Shown here: positions 36,411 through 46,800 of the stretch, piece after piece | How positions within the stretch are numbered: the stretch's first letter is position 1 | Layout of the letters: every line of letters starts with the position of its first letter | Source of the DNA: Myxococcales bacterium | GTDB taxonomy: Bacteria; Myxococcota_A; Polyangia; Fen-1088 | NCBI GenBank assembly: GCA_003142855.1 | Contig: PLNW01000056.1 | Coordinates: 1-64,000, forward strand | Direction: 5' to 3' | Length of the DNA: 64,000 nt | The notes under the pieces: generated by a model | Seen by the model: only the letters and a program-made list of their open reading frames with translations | The model's database searches: none | What the model was told of the DNA's origin: nothing | Made by a program: the position numbers and the translations under genes

Positions 36411-36785
36411 GCCTACCAAGATACCTCGTCTTGGGTCTATCTGCAGTGGATAGCGTCTCACCGGGCAGTGGACCTATTCAGCCAAGATGAGGGCTGAAAC
36501 CGGCACAGCGGAAGGTACCAGAGAAACTACCCCATCCGGTCATGGTTGCCATGCCAGCCGGATCCCTGGCGCTGGCGAGCAACCGTGTGCCCGTGGGTGG
36601 GCCGTGTGCGGTTATGTGCGCAAGTTAACCTGTGCTTCTCGTGACAGATCTTCTTGCCTTTTCTGCTTTCGTTCCGTGCACCGTTTGCGTTACCCTCGCA
36701 CTCCATCTTGCCAGAAGCCCGGTAGGTCACGGGCCAACTTCTGAACCACTCTGTCCGTTCGGCTGTCTGCTCTCGAGGGGTCAAA
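36411..36785. other. 375 bp upstream region of the giant surface-protein gene
   Basis: No gene is recognised. It should contain the promoters for the giant gene (forward) and the antitoxin-like gene (reverse). No strong sigma-70 or sigma-54 pair stood out. Locally the sequence is less GC-rich than the neighbours, as expected for a promoter region. Confidence 0.35.
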
Positions 36786-37067
36786 ATGAGCGAGCTCGAC
36801 GTTTGTGGCACATGGGGCACCTGTCTTCACCGCGCGCGGAAATTGCGTGAAAAACCGCGACCGGCAGAAGCGAAGAGACCTGGCCGCTTTGCAGCCGGCA
36901 TCTTCGCGCTGGCTATCGCGTGTTGGGGTTTTGGCTGCGACCGCGAGAAGGCGCCGCAGCCCACAGAGGTCGTCGCCTCCGCGCTGAACGCGAGCCCCAA
37001 GCTGGGCGATTTCGTGCTCGAAGCACGTCCGGCAGCTTCATTGGCGCCGCATCAGGCACGACGCTGA
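36786..37067 (+). CDS. giant RHS locus, segment 1 (signal and N-terminus)
   Basis: From the ATG at 36786 the frame encodes a basic N-terminus, a hydrophobic stretch (FAAGIFALAIACWGFGC) with a lipobox-like Cys, and NASPKLGDFVLEA, after which the match moves to the next frame near 37020. The final residues before the stop at 37067 (RPAASLAPHQARR) are out of frame. The hydrophobic stretch suggests export and membrane or lipid anchoring. No separate function is proposed. Confidence 0.55.
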   Translation: MSELDVCGTWGTCLHRARKLREKPRPAEAKRPGRFAAGIFALAIACWGFGCDREKAPQPTEVVASALNASPKLGDFVLEARPAASLAPHQARR

Positions 37068-39178
37068 CCGCGCGTGATGTCCGCATTGAAGTCTCGGGGC
37101 AGAACGGCACCACCGGAGCGCTGGGAGCCACCCCGCCGGCCGCGTCGCTTGGCACCGGCAATGTGGTGACCGCACTCATCCTGGTTCCCAATGGGACGCT
37201 GTCCATGGGAACCGGGAGCACAGCCACCGGCGCATTCATGGCGCGCGACATCGACGTGGGCGGAGCCGGCGCAAAGATCGTGTTCCAGGACGGATTCGCG
37301 GCGTGCAGCGTGGCGGCCTGCGACGACGGCAACCCATGCACGGTCGACGGATGCAGCGCTTGCGGCGAGTGCACCCATGCCGTCGCATCAGCGGGAACCT
37401 CGTGTGGCGATGGCAACGCCTGCAACGGCGCTGAAGCCTGTGACGGCGCCGGCCACTGTGTTCCCGGCAAACCTGTCACCTGCGGCCCGCCAGACCAGTG
37501 CCACCGCGCCGGAGTGTGCAATCCAGCCACCGGACTTTGCTCGAACCCACCGCTACCAGACGGCACGCGCTGCAATGATGGCAACCTCTGCACGCAGACC
37601 GACACCTGCCAGAGTGGCCTTTGCACGGGAAGCAACCTGGTCGCTTGCGGGCCCGGCGACCAGTGCCACGACACCGGGACTTGCAATCCGGCGACCGGTC
37701 TTTGCAGCAAGCCGGCCAAGCCCGACGGGACCCTGTGCAACGACGGCGACGCATGCACGCAGGCCGACGTGTGCGAGGGAGGAAAATGCGTGGGCACGGA
37801 GCCGGTAGCTTGTGGCCTGGCCGATCAATGCCACAAGACTGGAATGTGTGATCCCACGACAGGAGTCTGCTCGAACCCCAACCAGCCTGACGGCACATCT
37901 TGCACCGATGGGAACGCCTGCACGCAGACCGACGCCTGCCAGGTTGGCGTATGCGTGGGTGCCAACCCGGTGAAGTGCGGTGCCAGCGATCAGTGCCACA
38001 ACATGGGTGCGTGCGATCCGACGACAGGGGCTTGCTCGAACCCGGCGAAAGCGGACGGGACTGGGTGCGACGATGGCAATGCGTGTACGCAGGTTGATAG
38101 CTGCCAGGGTGGCGCCTGCACGGGAAGCAGGTGGGTGGTGTGTGGGGCGAGCGATCAGTGCCACGCCACGGGCGTCTGCAATCCGGCAACGGGCGCTTGC
38201 TCAAACCCGGCAGTGCCCGACGGAACGGGGTGCAACGACGGCAATCCTTGCACGCAGACTGACATTTGCCGGGCCGGCTTGTGCGTGGGCACGAGCCCAG
38301 TATCTTGCGCGGCGGTTGATCAGTGCCACGACGCGGGGACCTGCGACATCAGCAACGGTTCCTGTAGTAGCCCTGAAAAGGACGACGGAACCTCCTGCGA
38401 CGACGGGAACGCGCTTACCCAGGGGGACGCATGCTCGATAGGAATATGCGAGGGCACCGTGCCATGCGCATCGGCCAAGGAAGCTGACACCGGGGATGGC
38501 TTCTCGTGCGCGGTACGTGGCGACGGATCGCTGTGGTGCTGGGGCAACAACGAGGCAGGTCAGCTCGGCGACGGCACACTTGACAGCAGGTTGACGCCAC
38601 GGCGGGTGGGGACCTGGGTCTGGGCGTCGGTGTCTACCGGCCAGAAGCACTCATGCGCGATTCGGCGCGACGGCACGCTGTGGTGCTGGGGTTTAGACTG
38701 GTGGGGACAGCTGGGGACAGGAGAGTGGAGCGACCGGAGTCCGACGCCTGTGAAGGTGGCCGGAGATGGCTGGACCATGGTGAGCTGCGGCGCCATTTAC
38801 ACATGTGGCGTTCGAAATGACGGGACCTTGTGGTGTTGGGGGGCCAACTGGTACGGAAACTTGGGAAATGGGACCATGGACACCACCACGACACCTACCC
38901 AAGCTGGCGGTGCGAATTGGGCCCGCGTAGCGGCAGGCAACTGGTCCACATGCGCAATCAAGACGGACAAGACGCTTTGGTGCTGGGGAAACGACACTGC
39001 CGGCCAACTTGGTGACGGGTCCACAACAGAGTATCGCCCAATACCCGCTCAAGTCGGCGACGCACAATGGGCCAGCGTGACAGTTGGCGGCGGCCACGCC
39101 TGCGGCGTTCGGGATGATGGCACCTTGTGGTGCTGGGGGGCCAACGTTGCCGGTCAGCTTGGAATAGGGCGAACATAG
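37019..39178 (+). CDS. giant RHS locus, segment 2 (Cys-rich array and RCC1 repeats 1-5)
   Basis: The frame is open from about 36920; true coding begins near 37019 with RSTSGSFIGAASG. A beta domain (SGQNGTTGALGATPPAAS) precedes six cysteine-rich units of the form DQCHxxGxCxPxTGxCSxP followed by PDGTxCxDGNxCTQxDxCxxGxC. Five RCC1 repeats follow, each with a GTLWCWGxNxxGQLGDGT-type strand. The frame is lost at GQLGIGRT-stop (39178), where GQLGNGTNIGSPTP is expected. This suggests loss of one nucleotide. Extracellular binding is inferred. Confidence 0.75.
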   Translation, partial: RSTSGSFIGAASGTTLTARDVRIEVSGQNGTTGALGATPPAASLGTGNVVTALILVPNGTLSMGTGSTATGAFMARDIDVGGAGAKIVFQDGFAACSVAACDDGNPCTVDGCSACGECTHAVASAGTSCGDGNACNGAEACDGAGHCVPGKPVTCGPPDQCHRAGVCNPATGLCSNPPLPDGTRCNDGNLCTQTDTCQSGLCTGSNLVACGPGDQCHDTGTCNPATGLCSKPAKPDGTLCNDGDACTQADVCEGGKCVGTEPVACGLADQCHKTGMCDPTTGVCSNPNQPDGTSCTDGNACTQTDACQVGVCVGANPVKCGASDQCHNMGACDPTTGACSNPAKADGTGCDDGNACTQVDSCQGGACTGSRWVVCGASDQCHATGVCNPATGACSNPAVPDGTGCNDGNPCTQTDICRAGLCVGTSPVSCAAVDQCHDAGTCDISNGSCSSPEKDDGTSCDDGNALTQGDACSIGICEGTVPCASAKEADTGDGFSCAVRGDGSLWCWGNNEAGQLGDGTLDSRLTPRRVGTWVWASVSTGQKHSCAIRRDGTLWCWGLDWWGQLGTGEWSDRSPTPVKVAGDGWTMVSCGAIYTCGVRNDGTLWCWGANWYGNLGNGTMDTTTTPTQAGGANWARVAAGNWSTCAIKTDKTLWCWGNDTAGQLGDGSTTEYRPIPAQVGDAQWASVTVGGGHACGVRDDGTLWCWGANVAGQLGIGRT

Positions 39179-40806
39179 GCAGCCCGACGCCCGCGCAAAT
39201 TGGCGATGGGACGTGGGCCGACGTCTCGGCAGGGGAAGAACACACCTGTGGCGTCCAGTCGGACGGGACGCTGTGGTGCTGGGGTTCGGACGACTCCGGT
39301 CAGGTGGGCGACGGCAGTGGCGCAGCGAGGCTGTCGCCGGTGCGGATTCGCGGCCAAGGATGGGCGATGGTGTCAGCTGGCGTGGACGACACATGCGGAA
39401 CTCGACAGAACGGAAGCTTGTGGTGCTGGGGTGGAAATTCCGACGGCCAGCTTGGCGACGGAACGACCGATGCGAAGAGGACACCTGAACAGGTCACCGG
39501 CAATCTGTGCCAGGTGGTGCCCATCTGTGGCAACGGCATGGTAGAAGCAGGCGAAACTTGCGACGACGGCAACTACGCTTCGGGCGATGGCTGCTCGGCC
39601 GACTGCCAGATCGAAAAGTGCTTTGGCGTTGTGTGCGCGGGGCTGGACTCGTGCCACGCGGGTGGCTGCGATCCTGCGACCGGCCTGTGCACTGTTACCC
39701 CGACCGCCGACGGATCACCCTGCGACGACGGAAACGCATGCACGCAGACCGACACCTGTCAGGCGGGAGTCTGCACAGGGAGCAATCAGGTCGGGTGTAC
39801 GGCGAGCGACCAATGCCACGATGTCGGCATCTGCGACGGCGCCACCGGAAGATGCAGCAACCCGGCCAAGATCGACGGTGCGGCTTGCAACGACGGGAAT
39901 GCATGCACGCAAACCGACACCTGCCAGGCAGGAATTTGCCTGGGCAGCAACCCTGTCGTGTGTGCTGGCGATCAATGCCACGACGCCGGTACTTGCGATC
40001 AAGCAACGGGAACCTGTACAAACCCAGTGAAAGTAGACGGCACGCCGTGCAGCGGTGGGGAGTCAGGCGCAGCGAATGGCGTCTGTCAGGATGGCGCCTG
40101 TCACGAGGCGAACTGCTCCTCCATCTTCATGGTCCGGGCGGGTGATGCTGACACCTGCGCATTGAGATCGGATGGAACCCTGTGGTGCTGGGGTTACAAC
40201 GGGGACGGCGAACTTGGAAATGGCGGAACGCAAAACAGAAACGTCCCGGTTCAGATCGGAGGCAAGGATTGGGTAACTGCGGACCTAGGAAGCGATCATG
40301 CTTGCGGCATCGATCGCAACGGCTCCCTGTGGTGTTGGGGCGCGAACTGGGCTGGCCAATTCGGCAACGGTACGACCACGGACAGTCTGGTTCCGGTGCA
40401 AGGTGCCGGAGACAGTTGGCTCGACGTTCGGGCATCGTATGCCTACACCTGTGGTCTGCGATCGGATAGAACGCTTTGGTGTTGGGGAGCGAACTGGTAC
40501 GGCCAACTCGGCGACGGGACCACCCAAGACAACGCATCTCCAGTGAAGGTTCTTGGGGATGAGTGGCGTGTCTTTGAACTGGGCGCCGACCATTCCTGTG
40601 GCATCCACCCCGACGGGAGTTTGTGGTGCTGGGGTGGAAACTGGACCGGCCAGCTTGGGAATGGCACCACGGTAGACAGTGCCGAACCGGCACAGATCGG
40701 GGGAGCACACTGGACTGGCCTGGCGCTCGGGGGGGGGAGTACAGCTGCGGAATTCAGCAGGACAAGACACTGTGGTGCTGGGGCGCAAACGGGTCAGGAC
40801 AACTAG
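39127..40806 (+). CDS. giant RHS locus, segment 3 (RCC1 repeats 6-11, Cys repeats)
   Basis: The open frame begins at 39127, but the true protein starts near 39169 (NIGSPTPAQIGDGTWADV). Two RCC1 repeats complete the first set of seven. A myxococcus-type Cys repeat (CDDGNYASGDGCSADC) and three CRR units follow, then four RCC1 repeats that begin the second set. The frame fails at the nine-G run 40729-40737, where TGLALGG should continue into EYSCGIQQDKTLWCWG in the next frame. The residues from there to the stop at 40806 are out of frame. Confidence 0.75.
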   Translation: MVLGGQRCRSAWNRANIGSPTPAQIGDGTWADVSAGEEHTCGVQSDGTLWCWGSDDSGQVGDGSGAARLSPVRIRGQGWAMVSAGVDDTCGTRQNGSLWCWGGNSDGQLGDGTTDAKRTPEQVTGNLCQVVPICGNGMVEAGETCDDGNYASGDGCSADCQIEKCFGVVCAGLDSCHAGGCDPATGLCTVTPTADGSPCDDGNACTQTDTCQAGVCTGSNQVGCTASDQCHDVGICDGATGRCSNPAKIDGAACNDGNACTQTDTCQAGICLGSNPVVCAGDQCHDAGTCDQATGTCTNPVKVDGTPCSGGESGAANGVCQDGACHEANCSSIFMVRAGDADTCALRSDGTLWCWGYNGDGELGNGGTQNRNVPVQIGGKDWVTADLGSDHACGIDRNGSLWCWGANWAGQFGNGTTTDSLVPVQGAGDSWLDVRASYAYTCGLRSDRTLWCWGANWYGQLGDGTTQDNASPVKVLGDEWRVFELGADHSCGIHPDGSLWCWGGNWTGQLGNGTTVDSAEPAQIGGAHWTGLALGGGSTAAEFSRTRHCGAGAQTGQDN

Positions 40807-43800
40807 GGAATGGCACAGACCTGGAGACCCCGAGCCCGCAGCAAGTGCCTGGCGAGGGCTGGAAGGCCGTGAGCGCTGGCGACGATCACACATGTGGCGT
40901 TCGCGAAGACGGGACGCTGTGGTGCTGGGGTGGAAACTGGGCGGGCCAACTGGGGGACGGCACAACCTCGGACAGCTCGTCGCCCGTCCAGGTCCTCGAA
41001 ACGGGGTGGGTCAGTGTCGCGGCGGGTTCGTATCACACCTGCGGGCTCAAGTCGGACGGGACACTGTGGTGCTGGGGCGCGAATTGGTCGGGCCAACTGG
41101 GAAGCCAGGGCTCGGCGGCGAGCAACGTTCCAGTCAAAGTGGGGGAAGACGCGTGCGGCGCGCCGATATGCGGTGATGGCCGGCGGGACTGGGGTGCCGA
41201 AGCGTGCGACGACGGCAACACCACCAGCGGCGATGGGTGCTCGGCCCAGTGTCAGCAAGAATTCTGTGGGGACGGTGTCTTGCAGCCGGCCCTGGGCGAA
41301 CAATGCGACGACGGGAACACGCTCAGTGGGGACGGTTGTGATTGGATGTGTCGCCGGGAGATCTGCGGCGATGGGATTCTGGAGGGTTTTGAGGAATGCG
41401 ACGACGGCAACACCATCGACGGCGATGGATGTTCGGCGCAATGCCGGCAAGAGTATTGCGGAGACGGAATCCTGCAGCCGGCCCTTGGCGAACAGTGCGA
41501 CGATGGGAACTTCATCAACGGGGACGGCTGTGACTGGAACTGTCTCCGAGAGATCTGCGGCGATGGGGTTCTGGAGGGGAACGAAGAGTGCGACGACGGC
41601 AACACCATCGACGGCGACGGCTGCTCGGTGACCTGCAAGGTCGAGCGATGCCACGGCGTCGTGTGCAAGGGTGACCAGTGCCATTCGGCCGGCACCTGCG
41701 ACCCAGCAACCGGCATCTGTTCCGCGCCAGTCCTGCCCGACGGGACAGCCTGCGACGACGGGAGTTTGTGCACGCAAGGCGATGCCTGCCAGGGCGGCGT
41801 GTGCGTGGGCACTATCGCCGTGGCTTGCGGCCCACCCGATCAGTGCCACCAGCCAGGGGCATGCGTGCCAGCCACCGGGACTTGCGCCTACATGCCGAAG
41901 CCTGACGGCGTCCCGTGCAACGACAACAACAGCTGCACCCAAGTCGATTCGTGCGAGTCGGGCATTTGTGTTGGCTCCAACCTGATTTCCTGCGGGGCCG
42001 GCAGTCAGTGCCAAATAGAAGGGATATGCGATCCGGCAACCGGCGGATGCCTGTTCCCAGGAAAGGCAGATGGCACGGCCTGCGACGACGGAGACGACCG
42101 CACAGCGTCGGATGCCTGTCACGCCGGGGTCTGCATCGGAATTCCCGCGTTGCCGCCACCCGTGACTGCGAACCTGGCTGACACGCTCGCCTTTATCTAC
42201 CAGGGCGCAAGTCCCAGCCAGACCGGCGTGGTCACGGGGACTATTCAGAAAAACCGCGCAGCCGGCATCCGCGGTCGCATTATCACCCGAGACGGGGCGG
42301 CGCTGTCGGGGGTGAAGGTGACCATCGCTGACCACCCAGAGTTTGGCGTGGCGGTGAGCCGCGTGGACGGTGGCTACGATCTGGTGGTTAACGGCGGCGG
42401 AACTCTCATCGTGCAGATGGTGAAGTCAGGCTACCTGTCGGTCGACCGTCGCGTGGAAGTGGGCTGGCAGGGCTTTGGCCATGTGGAAGACGTCGTCATG
42501 ATCCAACTCGACCCGCAGGTCACGGTGGTGGATCTGACACAACCGGTTCTGCAGGTGGCGGCGGGAAGTGTGGTCACAGACAGCGACGGGTCACGGCAAG
42601 CCACCGTGCTTGTGCCGCCCGGCACTCTGGCGACCATGGACCTGCCGAACGGGACCACCATGCCGCTGAGCACGCTGAGTATCCGCGCTACCGAGTACAC
42701 GGTTGGCGACACTGGCCCCGCGGCGATGCCTGCCACCTTGCCCACCACAAGCGCCTACACCTATGCAGTGGAGTACTCGGCCGACGAAGCCCTGGCCGCA
42801 GGTGCCAAGATGGTGCATTTCAGCCAGCCCCTATACCACTATTTGGAGAATTTCCTGGGGTTCCAGGTGGGAGTCGGCGTGCCGACCGGCTACTACGACA
42901 GGGGCAGCCATTCCTGGGTTGCCTCTCGCGACGGTGTCGTGGTCAAGATACTGTCCGTGGCTGGCGGAACGGCTCAACTCGATGTCAATGGGAGCGGTCT
43001 TTCGGCCACAGCATCTGCACGGCAAGCGCTGGGCGTGACTGATGCGGAGCTAGCCCTTCTTGGCCAGCGCTACCAGCCTGGCCAGACCCTGTGGCGTGTG
43101 CCGATCAGCCCCTTTACGCCATGGGATCTCAATTGGCCCTCCTTTCCGCCAGACGACGCAGAGCCCCCTGACAATCCCGACCCGATCAGCGACGACAATC
43201 CCCCGACTGATGATCCCGACAACGAGTGCGGCTCAATCATCGAAACCCAGAACCAGGTTCTGAATGAGCGGATCCCAATACTGGGAACCCCGCTGACGCT
43301 CAACTACCGGAGCAACCGAGTTGACGCCGCCGCGGGCGTGCATGTGAAGCTCTCAGGTGCGAGTGTGCCGGCAAGCCTGGAGACAATAAGGCTCGGGGTA
43401 GAGGTCGGCGGGAGGAAGTTCGAACAAGACTTCGCACCTGTCGCCGATCTCGGCTACGACTTCCATTGGGATGGAAGGGATAGCCTAGGACGATGGGTCA
43501 ATGGATCGCGACCCGCGACGGTGACAATTGGGTACGAGTATCCAAGCTACTACCGGTTGATCACCTTCACAGACGGGGCGATGAGTTTCGGACTAGTGTT
43601 CCGCGATCCAAACGCGGAACCCCCTGCGCGGCAAACCATCACCTTCCAGCAGGAATTCAAGAAGGTCGCCATGGGTACATTCCGCGCACGCAGCGCAGGA
43701 CTTGGCGGATGGACGATAGATGCGAACCACACCTACGATCCATCGCGGACTCTGTGGCGCGGCGATGGCCGACGGGAGACCTCTGAAGTCCTGGGTGTTT

Positions 43801-46800
43801 CTTCCACGGCGGCGTCAACTACGACAGGGTCCGACGGGGTGAACTATTCTGTGTCTTATGAAGGGTTGGGGGTGGGACCAGACGGGACGGTTTACTACAA
43901 CCGATACAGCAACCAACGTGAGAACTCCATTGGGAAGATTGACCCTGTGACAGGGATTGCGAGTCAGTTTCTGTGGCCCGAATTCACGATGACCGCGTTT
44001 GCGGTGGCGCCGGACGGCAGCCTCTCCTACGCTACATGGCCTTGGACTACCGATGGCCGTCCGGCCAGAATCTACCACGTATCGCGAGCGGGGCAGCTAC
44101 TGGGGAGAGCGGATGTGCCGACGGCATACACTTGGCCTTGGGCGGCAGATCCCATTGTCGTTGCGATGTCGGCTGGCCAGGATGGCGCGCTCTACTATAT
44201 TGAGCGCCCGGGTAACCTCGGCGAGAGCAACTATATGCCCGGATTCGTTATGCGCATGGATGCTGGAGGACGAAGCTCGGTGGTGGCGAACTCAGACCGT
44301 TTCTACGACCCTGAGGAGCTTGCCGTGGGACCGGATGGCGCAATCTATGTTGCTGACCCCAGTCTACATTGCGTGCTGCGGATTGGGACGAACGGGACGA
44401 TAGAAACCGTGGCTGGGCGCCAGCCGAGCCAAGGAGTGCAGCAGAATGGTGATGGTGGAGCTGCGACCGCAGCAACCATGGTGCCGGAGGATGTGGCCGT
44501 TGGGGCCGACGGAACCCTCTACATTGCAGATGGGTTATGGGACAGCATTCGAGCAGTGAAGGACGGGGTCATCTTCACCGTGGCCGGAGGAACCAGCGGA
44601 GCCGCCAGCGGCGATGGCACTCCAGCATTGCAGACGTCGTTTTGGCCATACAAAGTCGCCACGAGTCCAGATGGCAGTTTGGTCGTACTGGATGGTTCGT
44701 CTGGTGGCTATAGGGTCCTGCGCTTCAACTCGCCCTTGCCAGGATTTCAGACAGCCACTTTCCAAGTGGCAAGCCGCGATCAAACGGAGGTATACCGTTT
44801 TGATTCGTCCGGGCGCCACCTGACCACGCAGGACTCGATGACGGGGGCATTGCGGTACAGTTTTGGATACGACGAAAGCGGCTTGCTTGTCGAGATTACT
44901 GACGCGAACGGCCTGGTGACCACAATTGAGCGCGATCCTGACTCTGGCCTTGCGACAGGCATTGTGGCGCCCAACGGCCAGCGAACTTCGTTGACCATGT
45001 CGGATGATGGCTATCTGGCGGCCGTCGACGAGCCGGGCGGCGCGCACCGCGAGTTCACCTACGATAGCGGCGGGCTGCTGCAAAGCTACAAGAAGCCAAA
45101 TCAGGCAGTGACGACGTTTGCCTACGATGAGAGCGGCCGCATTGTCAGTGAGCAGATGCCCGGCGGGTGTTCGTGGACCCTGACGCGAACAGGACCCACG
45201 CCGCAAGACCCGAACCAGCCAGTTGTGGTGTCGCTAACTTCGGCCACCGGTCGCACGCGGAGCTACTCCATCGCGACCGACGTCAGCGGAAACGAGAACC
45301 GAATCAACGTGGCTGCGAGCGGGCTGGCAAGCACCAGCGGAAAAACCCAGGCGGGAGTCGTTTCCGCCACGTCAGCCGACGGGATGACCTCGTCCACGAC
45401 CGAGACACCTGACCCGCGCTTCGGGATGCAGGCGCCACTGCCCGCCACGACGGTGGTGACGACGCCATCGGGGACCACGATGACCACAAACGTCTCGCGC
45501 GCTGTGACTGTGGCGAGTTCAGGCGCGCTGTCGAGCCAGGTGGACACCACGACCGTCAATGGCAAGGACTTCACGAGCACCTACGACGCCGTTGCCCACA
45601 CAGTGACCAACGTCTCGCCAGTCGGGCGGCAGACAGTGAGCACGCTGGACGACAAGGGCCGGGTGGTCCAGGTGCAGGCCGGGAACCTAGCGCCAACTGC
45701 CTATGCCTACGACAGCCGTGGTAGACTGGCGACCGTGACTGTGGGCACCGGAACCAGCGCACGCGTGACGACCTTCGGCTACGACCCGCTCGATCGCTTG
45801 TCGAGCGTGACCGATCCGCTTCTGCGGGTGCAAAGCTACGTGTACGACGACGCGAACCGGGTGGTGGGCCAGGTCTTCACCGACGGGAGTCAGGTTGGGT
45901 TCAGCTACGATGCCAACGGGAACGTGACCAGCGTGACCCCGCCCGGCCGACCAGAACACGACTTCGGCTACACGCCGGCTGATCTAATGTCGAGCTACAC
46001 ACCGCCAGCGGTTGCGGCAACTGGGGCGACGACGTACGAGCACAATCTCGACAAGCAACCCACCGTCGTGCATAGGCCGGATGGGTCGCAGAGTGTGACG
46101 ACCTATGACAGTGCGGGGAGGGTGGCGACGGTGACGTACCCGTCGGTGAGTGGCAATGTCACAATCACCAGGAGTTACAGTCCGACGACGGGACAGCTGT
46201 CGGCGATGACGACGTCGGATGGGCAGAATCTGGCATTTGGCTATGACGGTAGGTTGCCGACCTCGACAACTTGGGCAGGGAACGTGGCTGGCAGCGTGAG
46301 TCGGACCTACAACAACGACTTCCGTTTGGTCAGCGAGAGCGTGAACGGAGCGAACAGCGTTTCGTTTGGCTATGACAACGACGGGCTGCTGACGAGCGTG
46401 GACGGCGTGACGATCGTACACGACTCCACGAATGGTTCGATTAGCGACACGGCGCTGGGGCAAGTGACTGACCATCGCACGTACGACGGCTTTGGCAGCC
46501 TGGCGACTTACGAGGCGAAGTTTGGGATGACCTCGCTCTATTCAGTGAGCTACGTGCCTGATTCCCTCGGTCGGGTTGCGCAGAAGACGGAGACCATCCA
46601 GGGGGCGACGACGGTCTGGAGCTACAGCTACGACCAGGCCGGAAACCTCTGGCAGGTCATGCAGAATGGCGCGCTGACGGCGACGTACCTCTACGATGCC
46701 AACGGAAACAGAACCAGCGTGACGACGCCGAGTGGAACGCAGGCAGCCACGTACGATGTCCAAGACCGCTTGCTGACCTACGGCAACTTGACGTACGCGT

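Noticed and set aside
37476-38204. Long reverse-strand frames opposite the Cys-rich and RCC1 repeats
   Set aside because: They arise from the periodic composition of the repeats; the forward frame has the recognisable domains.
37310-38480. Regularly spaced repeats that could look like a CRISPR array
   Set aside because: The spacing is that of protein repeats with variable codons, without identical DNA repeats or unique spacers. It is coding sequence.
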